Translations under genes and position numbers: made by a program
Shown here: positions 34,014 to 42,917 of the stretch, piece after piece
How positions within the stretch are numbered: position 1 is the stretch's first letter
How the letters are laid out: every line of letters starts with the position of its first letter
From: Verrucomicrobiota bacterium
Lineage (GTDB): Bacteria > Verrucomicrobiota > Verrucomicrobiia > Palsa-1439
Direction: 5' to 3'
Length of the DNA stretch: 64,000 nucleotides
NCBI GenBank assembly: GCA_003152315.1
Contig: PLZV01000051.1
Span: 62,001 to 126,000 of the forward strand
The notes under the pieces: model-generated
What the model saw: the letters and a program-made list of their open reading frames with translations, nothing else
Told to the model about the DNA's origin: nothing
Databases searched by the model: none

Positions 34014-36539
34014 TTACCTGAGGTCGGCGTTCGGGAAGTCTACCTGGAACGAATTGCCGCCGGTATTGGTGCTCAGCACCGTATAGGTCCACTGGAGCAG
34101 GCGGACGGTAAAGGCGGTGTTATGAACGCCCGCGCTTAATTCACGTTCAATCAAGTACTCGTTCCAGGCGGCGTTGCGCTGCGCGGCATAGATAACAGGG
34201 AACGAAGTGCGGTTGGTATAGCTCGTCCAATGTGAACCGCCGGAGCCGATTGTCAGCCCGGTGGAGAGCATCTTGTTCACCAGATTTGTCAGCAGGCCGG
34301 TCACTTCCGTTTGCACGCCGTTCGCGACGCCGTCACCGTCATAGTCACCGCCATGCGGCAGACTGCTCGCAACGACCGAGAGATGGTCGAAGTCGGTAAC
34401 AGGATCCACACCGGCATGGCACTGATTGCACGCCGCGAGGTTCTCCGCACCGCTGAGCCGATCGGTCATGCTAAACGTATGGTCGCCAACCGTGTTAGAG
34501 CCCGTGAATTTCGGGTTGGAATCCGGGAACATGTGGCAATCCACGCACTTGGCCACGCCGGCGTGAGCGGAGTTTTCCAATGTCACGCTGGCAATGGTAT
34601 TTGTCACGCCGGCGACGACCGCCTGAACGTTCGTGCTCGCGCGGAGACCGAGCAAGACATCGGTGGCCGTGCTCTCGTGTGGGATTGTGGTGGCGGAGGA
34701 GTACGTTGCCGGTGGACTGCGCCGCGCATTGTGGCAGAACATGCACGTCGCCGAAGGGCCTTGACCGGTCAACGTTGGCGGCGTTGCCGCCACGGAGTCA
34801 TCCAGGGTAACGGTGTCGTAGATCCGCACCTGATGAGCTTGCGTGGGAAACATCGCCACGTTGTGAGGATCATGGCACGCCTGGCATGTGAGGCGCCCGG
34901 CTTCGAGGCGGGTGAGGGCCTTGCCCTTCAAATTGTCCACGAAACTTGTCGGAGAATGGCACTTGGAGCAGGAGGCATTGGGGGCCTCGCCGATGGACAC
35001 CGACAAGTAACCATCATCTGCACCATGGGGGCCCAGGCTCCACTGCTTGGGACGATTGTGAAATTCACCGTCCTGATGGCAGGTGGCGCACACAGCAACG
35101 TCCAAATTTGCCGACTCAGCACCGGGATGTTGGCTGCCGGGGCCGTGGCAGTTTTCGCACTGAATGTTGGCCAGATTCTGCAGGTTCGTAGGCATGGCCG
35201 CGTAGTTGCCCACTTGCAATACCGTTGGGAACTTCCATCCAAGCGTCTTCTCAACATCGTCAAAACCGCCGTTGACCGCCAAGGGGGCGGGGTTGTTGCC
35301 CAATGTGTGGCAGGCAAAGCAACTTTCATTGTAATCGGGTGCAAGGAAACCGTCTACGCCGCGTTGGGCCATCGTCGCATGTAGCGTCTGGCTCCACGGA
35401 GTGTAATAATCCGATAGCCCGACCTGGGGACTGGTCCCGTGGCACGAGGCACAGGTGGCCACGCCCTTGTAGGTCGCACCGTGTACCGTCACGAAGGAGG
35501 AGTTTGTCTGCCCGCCGCCGGCCACTGTGAGTTGCAGCACATAGTCGCCTTCTTTGTCCGGTCGCAGCGACGGTGTACGCGTCTTCGCATTTTCCAGAAC
35601 TGCCGCCGAACCCGCCGGCACTGCGTTGACCACCCAACTGTAGGTCGAGGCATTGGTGCCGTTGGGTGCCGCCGTTAGGTACTGGCGTTCTCCAAGCGGG
35701 ATCGACGGTTGTGCCGGCGAGACGCTGGTAGAGATAACCGTGACAGTCCCCGTCGCCGAATGCGCCGCAGCGTCCGACACAATGACCTGAAGATCATACG
35801 TGCTCTTTGTCACCTGTTCGGAGGTGACGCCGACAAGATTTGAATTCGAAGCCAGATCAAACTGATTGTCCAAGTCGATGGGATTCAAAACGTTGGTAAC
35901 ACCACCACTGGTTACTTCCAACAAATTCGTGAAACTGGTGAGCGGCAGGGTGTTGAACTTTGGCGCATTTGTGGTGCTTGAGTTGAAAGTCGCATTCGTA
36001 CGCACATCGGTGTCGGTAATCGTCCACGCGTACGTGAATGGAGCGGTCATGCCGTTGGTGGAAACAGCATCCGCGTTCACGGTGACGTTGGAATTGAAGC
36101 CGACGTCGTACCAGGTCGTCTGCGCGACGGCGGGCGTTGTGGAGGGAACGTTGATCGTTATCAGAATAGATTTGGCGCCAATCCCTCGCTTGTTGAATCT
36201 GGCAGTCACTCGCAGCCTTGCCGTGCCGTGAAAATTCGTCGGGATGGGGATCGCGGCACTGCTGACGGTGTCGAAACCAACAGAGAGGGAATTGCTTAGG
36301 ACGGGAAAGGTCGCCTTCCACCCCTTCGCCCTGATGGTCGCCTTACCGAGCACCGAGCCCGGGCTGGTGACGATAAGGTTGAGTTGATACGAAAGGGTTC
36401 CCCCAGACGTGAGATCGCCTCCGGTTAGCACGGTTCCAAGCTGTGCGCCAGCAGGTGCTGCGTAAGTTGGCACGGCGATCAAGGTGGCCAGTGCGACGAC
36501 CAACGCGCTGGTTCGTTTTAGAAGATGTGTTCCCGGCAT
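34014..36539 (-). CDS. Secreted 9-haem cytochrome c with N-terminal Ig-like domains
   Basis: An 841-residue protein with a signal peptide (cleavage near TYA-AP). Residues 30-380 are beta-rich, Thr/Ser/Asn-rich Ig/PKD-like domains (for example TYAWTITDTD, STYSWVVNA, GDYVLQLTVAGGG). From about 390 on come nine CxxCH motifs: CASCH, CFACH, CENCH, CATCH, CSKCH, CQACH, CMFCH, CVDCH, CNQCH. A C-terminal non-haem domain includes DYDGDGVANGVQTE, a Ca-binding-like loop. This is the likely extracellular cytochrome of the conduit, with Ig-like domains as spacer or adhesion part. GGAGG precedes the ATG, and a sigma-54 promoter lies just upstream. First gene of the three-gene operon. Confidence 0.88.
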   Translation of the reverse strand: MPGTHLLKRTSALVVALATLIAVPTYAAPAGAQLGTVLTGGDLTSGGTLSYQLNLIVTSPGSVLGKATIRAKGWKATFPVLSNSLSVGFDTVSSAAIPIPTNFHGTARLRVTARFNKRGIGAKSILITINVPSTTPAVAQTTWYDVGFNSNVTVNADAVSTNGMTAPFTYAWTITDTDVRTNATFNSSTTNAPKFNTLPLTSFTNLLEVTSGGVTNVLNPIDLDNQFDLASNSNLVGVTSEQVTKSTYDLQVIVSDAAAHSATGTVTVISTSVSPAQPSIPLGERQYLTAAPNGTNASTYSWVVNAVPAGSAAVLENAKTRTPSLRPDKEGDYVLQLTVAGGGQTNSSFVTVHGATYKGVATCASCHGTSPQVGLSDYYTPWSQTLHATMAQRGVDGFLAPDYNESCFACHTLGNNPAPLAVNGGFDDVEKTLGWKFPTVLQVGNYAAMPTNLQNLANIQCENCHGPGSQHPGAESANLDVAVCATCHQDGEFHNRPKQWSLGPHGADDGYLSVSIGEAPNASCSKCHSPTSFVDNLKGKALTRLEAGRLTCQACHDPHNVAMFPTQAHQVRIYDTVTLDDSVAATPPTLTGQGPSATCMFCHNARRSPPATYSSATTIPHESTATDVLLGLRASTNVQAVVAGVTNTIASVTLENSAHAGVAKCVDCHMFPDSNPKFTGSNTVGDHTFSMTDRLSGAENLAACNQCHAGVDPVTDFDHLSVVASSLPHGGDYDGDGVANGVQTEVTGLLTNLVNKMLSTGLTIGSGGSHWTSYTNRTSFPVIYAAQRNAAWNEYLIERELSAGVHNTAFTVRLLQWTYTVLSTNTGGNSFQVDFPNADLR

Positions 36540-36566
36540 ATTCGTTGTCCTCCATCTCTCTGCTAT

Positions 36567-36582
36567 TGCAGTGAGCGTGCCA
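36567..36582 (-). promoter_or_regulatory. Sigma-54 promoter of the porin-cytochrome operon
   Basis: The minus strand reads TGGCAC-GCTCA-CTGCA, then ATA: one mismatch to the consensus. The predicted start at 36556 leaves a 17-base leader holding GGAGG before the ATG at 36539. Confidence 0.7.
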
Positions 36583-36669
36583 GCGGCGCAGTATAGCTCT
36601 GTAATCTCCTAAAATGCAATTACTTACCAAGTGACACACAGGGCATTAGTACGACCGGTCGCTGAAACT

Positions 36670-36685
36670 TGCGCGGGATCGCTCA
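36670..36685. promoter_or_regulatory. TGCGCG-type box 1 upstream of the conduit operon
   Basis: TGCGCGGGATCGCTCA agrees at 12 of 16 positions with the perfect palindrome TGCGCGAAGTCGCGCA found before resB (47946..47961). It lies about 120 bp upstream of the predicted start. Confidence 0.45.
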
Positions 36686-36691
36686 GGGAAC

Positions 36692-36707
36692 TGCGCGCTT
36701 CCACGCA
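36692..36707. promoter_or_regulatory. TGCGCG-type box 2 upstream of the conduit operon
   Basis: TGCGCGCTTCCACGCA matches 11 of 16 positions of the resB palindrome. Its centre is 22 bp from box 1, about two helical turns. Confidence 0.4.
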
Positions 36708-36713
36708 ATAGAG

Positions 36714-36726
36714 CGGGCACTTGTCA
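36714..36726. promoter_or_regulatory. TGACA-type half site upstream of the conduit operon
   Basis: CGGGC-ACT-TGTCA keeps the centre and right arm of the TGACA-ACT-TGTCA motif (9 of 13). The centre is at -164 from the predicted start, close to the -165 of the site before resB. Confidence 0.4.
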
Positions 36727-36804
36727 CCATGGCATGATTGTTTTTGGCAGGTTTGTAGGGAGAATCCACGCACGGGCACAGACGGTGCTTGACGCGAGAA
36801 GCTC

Positions 36805-36906
36805 ATGCTTTCAGCCAAGCGATTAGGATTATTGCTCGTGGTGATCGGAGCGATCACGATGGCTTTAACTGCGTTCGTGATCTACCTCAGCACAACCCCG
36901 CGGTGA
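36805..36906 (+). CDS. Possible 33-residue membrane peptide
   Basis: ATG to TGA encodes 33 residues beginning MLSAKRLG, with a single hydrophobic stretch (LLLVVIGAITMALTAFVIYL) and a short tail. GAGAAG lies just before the ATG, but the spacing is short. It is on the plus strand between two minus-strand operons. The size and shape resemble small accessory subunits of membrane complexes. The evidence is the membrane helix and position only. Confidence 0.3.
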   Translation: MLSAKRLGLLLVVIGAITMALTAFVIYLSTTPR

Positions 36907-36968
36907 TCAATGCAAATGAGAACCATGAGTCAGTCAAACGTTCGCGTTGCGAGCGTTCGGCATCTGCT

Positions 36969-38372
36969 TCAGCACGTTAGCGCGCTGTGGCCGGGCTCGC
37001 CCACTGGTTCCAGAAGCGCGTACTTGCTCAATCGGCGGCGCAGTGCGTCGCGCTCAATGCCGAGCAACTCGGCAGCGTGCGTTTGATTGCCGCCGGCACG
37101 TTCCATCGCCTGCAACACCAACTCCCGCTCCACATCCACCAATGCGACACCAGTGGCCGGTAGTTCAATGATCCACTTGCCGCCGCGCTTCGCGCCCGCT
37201 CGAATCTCAGGGGGAAGGTGTTTCGGCAAAATCACCTGGTCGGCTTCGAGAATCACGAGCCGCTCGATGACGTTGCGCAGTTCCCGCACATTCCCGGGCC
37301 ATGGATAATTCTGCAACGCTTCGAGAGTTGCCGGGGACATTTGCTTGAGCGGCTTCTTGAATTCGTGCGCGAAGCCTTTGAGGAAATGCTCGGCCAGTAG
37401 CGCAATGTCCTTGGGTCGCTCTGCCAGCGTCGGCATATTCACCGAGATAACTTTTAGGCGGTAGTAAAGGTCCTGGCGGAACTCCCCGCGCGCGACCGTC
37501 TCTTCGAGGTTCTTATTGGTCAGTGCGATGACGCGCACATCCACGCCGATGTCCTGCGATCCACCGACCCGGCGGAAGTGCCGCGTCTCCAGCACGCGCA
37601 ACAGTTTTGCCTGCATGGTGAGCTTCATGTCACCAATTTCGTCCAACAGAATGGTGCCGCCGTCGGCGAGTTCAAACAGCCCCTTCTTCGTGTTTTTCGC
37701 GTCGGTGAACGCGCCGCGCTCGTGGCCGAACAACTCGCTCTCGATAAGGTTTTCGGGCAACGCCGAGCAGTTGATGTCCATGAACGGCTGATTCGCTCGC
37801 GCACCGCCGAAGTGGATGGCCCGCGCGGCAAGTTCCTTACCGGTGCCGTTCGCGCCTTCGACGAGAACAGTCGTCGCGTCACTCGGGGCAATCTTGGCGA
37901 TCAATTCGCGCACCGCTTTCATGGGCGCACTGTTGCCGACGAGATTGTCGAGCCCGAACTTGCGTCGCTGCTGGCCGTGCAAACGTGACATCTCGCGACG
38001 CAGCTTCAACTCTTCGCGCGCCTTCTCCAGCGCCACGCGCACCTCATCGAATTCGAACGGTTTGCACAAATAATTGTAGGCGCCAAGGCGCACGCATTCG
38101 ACAGCGCGCGCGATCGACGTTTCCGCCGTTAACATGATGACGGCGATGTCGCGTTCCAGGGTCTTGATTTCCTGCAGAACCTGCACACCATCCATGCCCG
38201 GCAACCTCAAATCCAGCAGCACAAGGTCGAAGCCATCCTCGCGAATGAGATTGAGACCCTCCTCGCCGGTGGGTGCGGTTTCAACGTCGTAGCCTTCACG
38301 GCCAAGCTTTTGTTGTAGTGACCAACGTACGAGTTTCTCGTCGTCGATAATGAGAATTTTAGTTCTCGGCAT
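36969..38372 (-). CDS. NtrC-family sigma-54-dependent response regulator
   Basis: A 467-residue activator. The receiver domain (residues 1-120) has acidic pair DD10-11, phospho-acceptor Asp54 in VLLDLRLPGMDG and Lys in LCKPF. The AAA+ domain has Walker A EGANGTGKE, the sigma-54 contact loop GAFTDA, Walker B GGTILLDEIGDM and the PWPGNVRELRN segment. A C-terminal Fis-type HTH reads GNQTHAAELLGIERDALRRRLSKY. The ATG at 38372 overlaps the kinase gene by 14 bp and has AAGGAG upstream; the longer frame to 38711 is rejected. It is the last gene of the resB operon and is the natural candidate to activate the sigma-54 promoters found in this window. Confidence 0.93.
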   Translation of the reverse strand: MPRTKILIIDDEKLVRWSLQQKLGREGYDVETAPTGEEGLNLIREDGFDLVLLDLRLPGMDGVQVLQEIKTLERDIAVIMLTAETSIARAVECVRLGAYNYLCKPFEFDEVRVALEKAREELKLRREMSRLHGQQRRKFGLDNLVGNSAPMKAVRELIAKIAPSDATTVLVEGANGTGKELAARAIHFGGARANQPFMDINCSALPENLIESELFGHERGAFTDAKNTKKGLFELADGGTILLDEIGDMKLTMQAKLLRVLETRHFRRVGGSQDIGVDVRVIALTNKNLEETVARGEFRQDLYYRLKVISVNMPTLAERPKDIALLAEHFLKGFAHEFKKPLKQMSPATLEALQNYPWPGNVRELRNVIERLVILEADQVILPKHLPPEIRAGAKRGGKWIIELPATGVALVDVERELVLQAMERAGGNQTHAAELLGIERDALRRRLSKYALLEPVGEPGHSALTC

Positions 38373-39885
38373 GTGCGAACTCCTTTTGTGTCTCCGGTCC
38401 GGCTTGCGGCGCGAACGTCTCGGGTTTGCAGGCGGCCAACTCCAGCGTAAACGTCGTTCCGTTCCCCGGTTCGCTGTCCACGGAAATGGTGCCGTGATGT
38501 TTCTCAATGATCGTGCGCGTGATCGAAAGGCCGAGGCCGGTCCCACGATGTTTGGTGGTAAAGAACGGAGAGAAGATCTTGGCGAGATGTTGTCGCGCAA
38601 TCCCAACACCGGTGTCCCGAACCTTGATGCGAACAATCTCGCTCCCATTACGTTGGGTCGATTCTGTGGATACGGTGAGCGTCCCGCCGCTGGGCATGGC
38701 CTGAACGCCATTCAGCAGGATGTTCAGGAGCGCCTGCTGCATTTGCCCCGCATCGGCGGAGATGCTGGGCAGGCCGGCGGCAAGACGTTCCTCAATCTTG
38801 ACATGAAACTTCTGCGCGTCCGGCCGCACCAGCGCGAGCATCGGGCGGATGAATTCGTGCACGTCGCACGGTGCAATCTCGGGATCACGGAGCCGCGCAA
38901 ATTCGAGAAGATCATGCAGTGTGCGATTGAGCCGCGTGATCTGCTGGCGAATCTCGGCAACGATCTCCGTCCGCTGGCCGTTGAGGTTGTTCTCTTCCGC
39001 GAGCACTTCCACGGCGGCGCCGATGCCGGCGAGCGGGTTGCGAATTTCGTGGGCGATGCCGGCGGCGAGTTCGCCAATCGTTGCGAGCTTGCCGGCTTGC
39101 TGGATTTGCTTCTGATGTGACTCCTCGAGTTCGCGCGTAGCGTTGTCGAGGCTTTGTACCATCGCGTTAAAACCCCCGGCAAGTTCGCCCACTTCATCGT
39201 GGGTTTCGGCAGCCGCGCGAGCGTTCAGGTCGCCCGTTTGGACTCGGCGCATCTGTTCGAGCACGTTGCTGACGGGTTGCGTGACGAGCCGCACAATGAG
39301 TAGCCACAGCACGATGCCGACCAGCACAAAGATCACGACCCCGTAAACGATAAGCAGATTGCGGTTGTTGGCGACATTGGCCTCGGCGGGCACGAGCGAC
39401 TTTTCCACGACGATCGCGCCGATGGCAGCGAATTTCGGATCGTGGCAACGCTGGCAGCTCTCGCTGTTGAGCACCGGTCGCATTACCACGGAGAGCCGCT
39501 GACCGTTCTCGACGCGCGTGCCCTGCAGCACCTGATTCTCGGTGAACAACTCCGCGGGCACCGTCATGACGGCACGCTGGACCTCCTGCGTGTCGGTCGA
39601 GAAAATAACGGTGCCGTCGCGTTTGATGAGGCGGCCGCGCCAAATTTCGTCGGAGCCTTTCATCTTTAGCAGGAACCCCTGCACCTCTTCGTGGCGGTCG
39701 CTGAGCATGACACCATTGAGGTATTCATGGATCAGCGAGGCCGCGATGACGTTTTGCGCCTGCGTACGCTCGTGCCACCACGCGCTCTGCACGCGAATGA
39801 CGAAATAGGTGTAGATGGAAATCACCACCGCGACCGTTATGCCGACGGCGACCAGGATTTTCGCGGTGAGGCTGCGCCTAAACAT
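38359..39885 (-). CDS. Sensor histidine kinase with periplasmic c-type haem site
   Basis: A 508-residue membrane kinase. TM1 spans about residues 8-30, and the periplasmic sensor runs to about 175 with CQRCH at 144-148, a covalent haem-c attachment motif. TM2 lies near 178-200. A HAMP domain (TQPVSNVLEQMRRVQTGDLNA) is followed by a His box GIAHEIRNPLAG, N box QALLNILLNGVQAM and G boxes DTGVGIA and GTGLGLSI. The haem would sense periplasmic redox state or a gas ligand. It overlaps the NrfD-like gene upstream by 8 bp and the response-regulator gene by 14 bp, so the pair is translationally coupled. Confidence 0.9.
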   Translation of the reverse strand: MFRRSLTAKILVAVGITVAVVISIYTYFVIRVQSAWWHERTQAQNVIAASLIHEYLNGVMLSDRHEEVQGFLLKMKGSDEIWRGRLIKRDGTVIFSTDTQEVQRAVMTVPAELFTENQVLQGTRVENGQRLSVVMRPVLNSESCQRCHDPKFAAIGAIVVEKSLVPAEANVANNRNLLIVYGVVIFVLVGIVLWLLIVRLVTQPVSNVLEQMRRVQTGDLNARAAAETHDEVGELAGGFNAMVQSLDNATRELEESHQKQIQQAGKLATIGELAAGIAHEIRNPLAGIGAAVEVLAEENNLNGQRTEIVAEIRQQITRLNRTLHDLLEFARLRDPEIAPCDVHEFIRPMLALVRPDAQKFHVKIEERLAAGLPSISADAGQMQQALLNILLNGVQAMPSGGTLTVSTESTQRNGSEIVRIKVRDTGVGIARQHLAKIFSPFFTTKHRGTGLGLSITRTIIEKHHGTISVDSEPGNGTTFTLELAACKPETFAPQAGPETQKEFAHAEN

Positions 39886-41164
39886 GCCCGCTTGCCTCCA
39901 TTGGTCCGATCGTCGTCACGTCGGCTATTGCCCTGGGCGCGTGATGTCCACCGATGTCCGGATGCTCGAACAACGGCAAGTAACGCGCCGCCAGCCCGAA
40001 GAGCACGACCCCGAACGAAAGCAGATTCAGTACGACAGTGATTTCAATCCACGACGGGAAGTAGTTCGAGCCGGTGGCCGGCAACAAGCCGATCCAGGCG
40101 ACGTTGAGTCGATTCAGGTTGACCCCCAGGATGACGGGAATCGCTGCGGCAAACGCCCAACGTCGCCGGCCCGACCAGCGAGTCCGCAGCACGACGAACA
40201 ACGGCAACGTCAAGAGCAGCATCTCCAACGTGAACGTGAAGCCCTGGAGTGGACAACGGAATATATACATCCATGCATTGCGTGCCGTGAGATCGGCGAT
40301 GCGGAGAAAGAGATAGATGAACAACAGCGGGGTCATACCCTTGGCCAGTGAGGTGAGTACGCGCGGTTCCAGCGGCTTGTGGAATATCCAGAACGTTAGT
40401 GCCGACACGAAAATCGCCATCGCAAACCCCGAGATGAGCGCGCTGAGGAAGAAGAAAATGGGCAACAGGGGCGTGTACCACAGTGGCAGCAGCTTGTTGG
40501 GCACGATGAGAAACAGCGAGCCCAGCGACGACTGATGCAGCGTCGAGAGAATCACGCCGCAGATCACGAATGGCACCGTGATCGCGTGTACGAAATGCGA
40601 GATCCGCTTCCAACCGAACCGGTCGAGCACGATGGGCGCAAACTCGACCGACAACACACCGGTGTACAACATCACGCACCATGATACCTCGAAGAGCACC
40701 GAGTGATGCTGCCAGTAGAAGATCGGCCGCCAGATTTGGTGATATCGCCCCAGATCGACCAGCAGCGCGCCCGATGCTGACAGCATGTACCCGAGATACG
40801 CAGCCAGAACAACGGGCCGCAAAATCGGGTAGAACGTGCGGATACGGAAGATGTACACCATGCACGCCGTGAGGAACCCGCCCGCAGCAAAGGCGATTCC
40901 GCAAACGACCAGCGCTTTCCAGATACCCCAAGGGAACTGATCGGAAAGATTCGTCACAGCACCGAGGCCCAGAGCATACCGTGAGGTGAACGCATATCCC
41001 CCCAGACCCCAGAGCACGATCAGCAACGACCAGCCAAATACGCCCGACATATGTTTCGGAGATTGACGGCCCGAGAGCAACCAGCAAACGAAGACCGCGC
41101 CGCTCATCATCGCGAACACGCCGACGATGCGGAACAGCGCGAGAATCCAGTTGAACTCGTTCAT
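39878..41164 (-). CDS. NrfD/HybB-like integral membrane quinol subunit
   Basis: A 428-residue protein with about ten membrane helices (first near residues 5-27, last near 395-415). The PFAM NrfD pattern is suggested by FPWGIWKALVVCGIAFAAGGFLTACMVYIF, LGRYHQIWRPIFYWQHHSVLFEVSWCVMLYTGVL and STLHQSSLGSLFLI, the last being the HybB signature. It should bind menaquinol at the periplasmic side and pass electrons to the FeS subunit. The ATG at 41164 overlaps the FeS gene stop (ATGA); the 60-residue longer frame is rejected. The order cytochrome, FeS protein, NrfD resembles Geobacter CbcSTU. Confidence 0.88.
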   Translation of the reverse strand: MNEFNWILALFRIVGVFAMMSGAVFVCWLLSGRQSPKHMSGVFGWSLLIVLWGLGGYAFTSRYALGLGAVTNLSDQFPWGIWKALVVCGIAFAAGGFLTACMVYIFRIRTFYPILRPVVLAAYLGYMLSASGALLVDLGRYHQIWRPIFYWQHHSVLFEVSWCVMLYTGVLSVEFAPIVLDRFGWKRISHFVHAITVPFVICGVILSTLHQSSLGSLFLIVPNKLLPLWYTPLLPIFFFLSALISGFAMAIFVSALTFWIFHKPLEPRVLTSLAKGMTPLLFIYLFLRIADLTARNAWMYIFRCPLQGFTFTLEMLLLTLPLFVVLRTRWSGRRRWAFAAAIPVILGVNLNRLNVAWIGLLPATGSNYFPSWIEITVVLNLLSFGVVLFGLAARYLPLFEHPDIGGHHAPRAIADVTTIGPMEASGHV

Positions 41165-42018
41165 GGCTGCTCCGTCCCGTCTCGGGTCCGCCACCGAACG
41201 ATCGCGCTCAGGATGAGGCCGACGCCGATGACCACGAATGGCAGTTTCGAAATTGCCTTCCACGTAAGGGCAGGCAAGGGCTCCTTCGGCAGGCCGCTCG
41301 GGAAACCAAGTTCCTCGGGCGTGGTATCGGACAGATAAATCCATGAGGTGCCGCCGACGATGTCCTCACCGTAGATGGACGTGTAGCGGTCCGGTTGCGA
41401 ATCCAGTCGGGCTTTCGCTTCCTGCAACAAGTCGCTGCGCTTCCCGAACTTCAACGTGCCCGTCGGACAGGCCGCGACGCACGCCGGTGATTGACCTTTC
41501 GCCTGCCGGTCGGCGCAGAAATCGCATTTGGCGACCCGAGGCATCAGCGCGTTGTCCCATTCGTACTTCGGCACGCTGAATGGGCAGGCAAGGAGGCAGT
41601 AGCGGCAACCGATGCAGATGTTCTCGTGATAAACGACCGGGCCGGCCGCTGTCTTCTCCAACGCGGCCACGGGGCAGACCGACACGCATGCCGGTTCGAG
41701 GCAGTGCATGCATTGGCGTTTCACGGGCTGCTTCGGTTTCGTGCCGCCATTTCGGAAATCAACGAAAGTGCGGGACTGAAAACTCAGTTTACCGTCGCCC
41801 GCGCCGTAACCGATCGCCGCGGTGGGAAGCGAGCCAAATCCCGCGCGCACACGGCAGGCATTTTCGCACGCGCGACAACCGATGCATCGCATGAGATCCA
41901 CCAACACGCCAGCGCCCCCGTTTGGATTGACCTGCGGCTCCGCGAAAAGCTCCCGGGCGCCCAGTACCGTCAGTGCACCCGTGGCGCCAACTTGAAAGAA
42001 TCTTCGTCGGGAGATCAT
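41161..42018 (-). CDS. HybA/NrfC-like periplasmic FeS protein, Tat exported
   Basis: A 285-residue protein with an N-terminal twin-arginine signal (ISRRRFFQVGATGALTVLGA). The four-cluster ferredoxin region has CIGCRACENAC, CMHCLEPACVSVC, CIGCRYCLLAC and a CDFC...CVAAC set, so up to four [4Fe-4S] clusters. A C-terminal membrane helix (residues 255-275) anchors it, as in HybA. It transfers electrons between the NrfD-like quinol subunit and the octahaem cytochrome. It overlaps both neighbours by 4 bp. Confidence 0.92.
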   Translation of the reverse strand: MISRRRFFQVGATGALTVLGARELFAEPQVNPNGGAGVLVDLMRCIGCRACENACRVRAGFGSLPTAAIGYGAGDGKLSFQSRTFVDFRNGGTKPKQPVKRQCMHCLEPACVSVCPVAALEKTAAGPVVYHENICIGCRYCLLACPFSVPKYEWDNALMPRVAKCDFCADRQAKGQSPACVAACPTGTLKFGKRSDLLQEAKARLDSQPDRYTSIYGEDIVGGTSWIYLSDTTPEELGFPSGLPKEPLPALTWKAISKLPFVVIGVGLILSAIVRWRTRDGTEQP

Positions 42019-42917
42019 TGCGGCTTCTCCCCACGTTTCTTGCGACGGAAGTGCGGCAGGGCAACGCCGAGGAAAATGCCCAACAGGAACGAGAGGCCGA
42101 CAACCGGCGGGAAAACACGCCGATTCGCCGCAAGCATCTCGCGCGACTTGCCCGTTTCCTTCTCCAGTTCATCGAGGCGCGCCGTGAGCTTTTCCGGCGT
42201 GGCCGCTTTCAGCTCTTTGACTTCCTCGGTTAACGTCGCACGCTCATGGCTGGCGTGCACCATGTCCCGATGGCAATTGGCGCAGGTTTCGGCGCCGACG
42301 CCGAAGGTGTGCCCGCGGACGCCGAGCCCGCGAATCTTCATCACCGCGCCCTTCACCTCGGGCATATGGCAACTCAGGCAATGCAGACCTTCCAGCGAAT
42401 GCGTGGCGTGCGAGAAGCTCTTAAGTCGGTCCGTGTGGCACGTGCCGCACATCTGATCGGGTTCATCCTTGCGCAACTGCATCTCGTGCATCTTGTGGCA
42501 GTCGAAGCAGCGGATGTTTTTCTGGCCGTGGGCGCTGACGCGCCACTCGCCATACGTGATCGCGTGACAACTCTGGCAAACTTCCGATGTAACAGGCAAC
42601 ACCATCTTCGACTTGTCGGGATGGTCATCTTTCGCCGCGCCATGGCATGATTCGCAACTAATGCCTTCATGCGAGAACGTGCCCGTCTTGCGGTCGAGTT
42701 TGCTCACATGACAAACGAGGCATTCCCATTTCTTGCCCTCGTTCGTCCACTCGTTCAGGAAGACATCGTTCATCGTCTGCGCGTGGGGCGAGGCTTGCCA
42801 TTCTTTCGTCTCCGCCTCGTGGCAGACCACGCAGCGGTCGGACTCTTTTTGTTCGTCGGCCCGAGCAACCAATACGGTTGCCAGTAAAATCAGAACGATA
42901 TGCCTAAGAGGTGCCAT
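42015..42917 (-). CDS. Membrane-anchored octahaem cytochrome c
   Basis: A 300-residue protein with an N-terminal signal peptide and eight CxxCH motifs between residues 28 and 215 (CVVCH, CLVCH, CESCH, CQSCH, CFDCH, CGTCH, CLSCH, CANCH). An alpha-helical segment (about 225-265) and one C-terminal membrane helix (VVGLSFLLGIFLGVAL) end in a basic tail. It is likely the haem subunit of a quinol:cytochrome module with the FeS and NrfD proteins encoded next. Its start overlaps the 11-haem gene by 14 bp. The haem spacing does not match octahaem nitrite or hydroxylamine enzymes, and no Lys-ligated CxxCK site is seen. Confidence 0.88.
   Translation of the reverse strand: MAPLRHIVLILLATVLVARADEQKESDRCVVCHEAETKEWQASPHAQTMNDVFLNEWTNEGKKWECLVCHVSKLDRKTGTFSHEGISCESCHGAAKDDHPDKSKMVLPVTSEVCQSCHAITYGEWRVSAHGQKNIRCFDCHKMHEMQLRKDEPDQMCGTCHTDRLKSFSHATHSLEGLHCLSCHMPEVKGAVMKIRGLGVRGHTFGVGAETCANCHRDMVHASHERATLTEEVKELKAATPEKLTARLDELEKETGKSREMLAANRRVFPPVVGLSFLLGIFLGVALPHFRRKKRGEKPQ

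Larger units (their letters stand above)
36540..36968. other. 429-bp regulatory gap between the conduit operon and the NtrC-type gene
   Basis: The gap holds a sigma-54 promoter for the minus-strand conduit operon, two TGCGCG-type boxes 22 bp apart, a TGACA-type half site, and a possible plus-strand 33-codon frame. All are annotated separately. I see nothing else with confidence. Confidence 0.6.

Noticed and set aside
34311-35384. 357-codon plus-strand frame opposite the 9-haem cytochrome
   Set aside because: The opposite strand encodes nine CxxCH motifs in order; the plus frame has no domain.
42015-42917. Octahaem nitrite reductase or hydroxylamine oxidoreductase
   Set aside because: There is no CxxCK site, no active-site pattern, and the protein ends in a membrane anchor next to FeS and NrfD genes; an electron-transfer role fits better.
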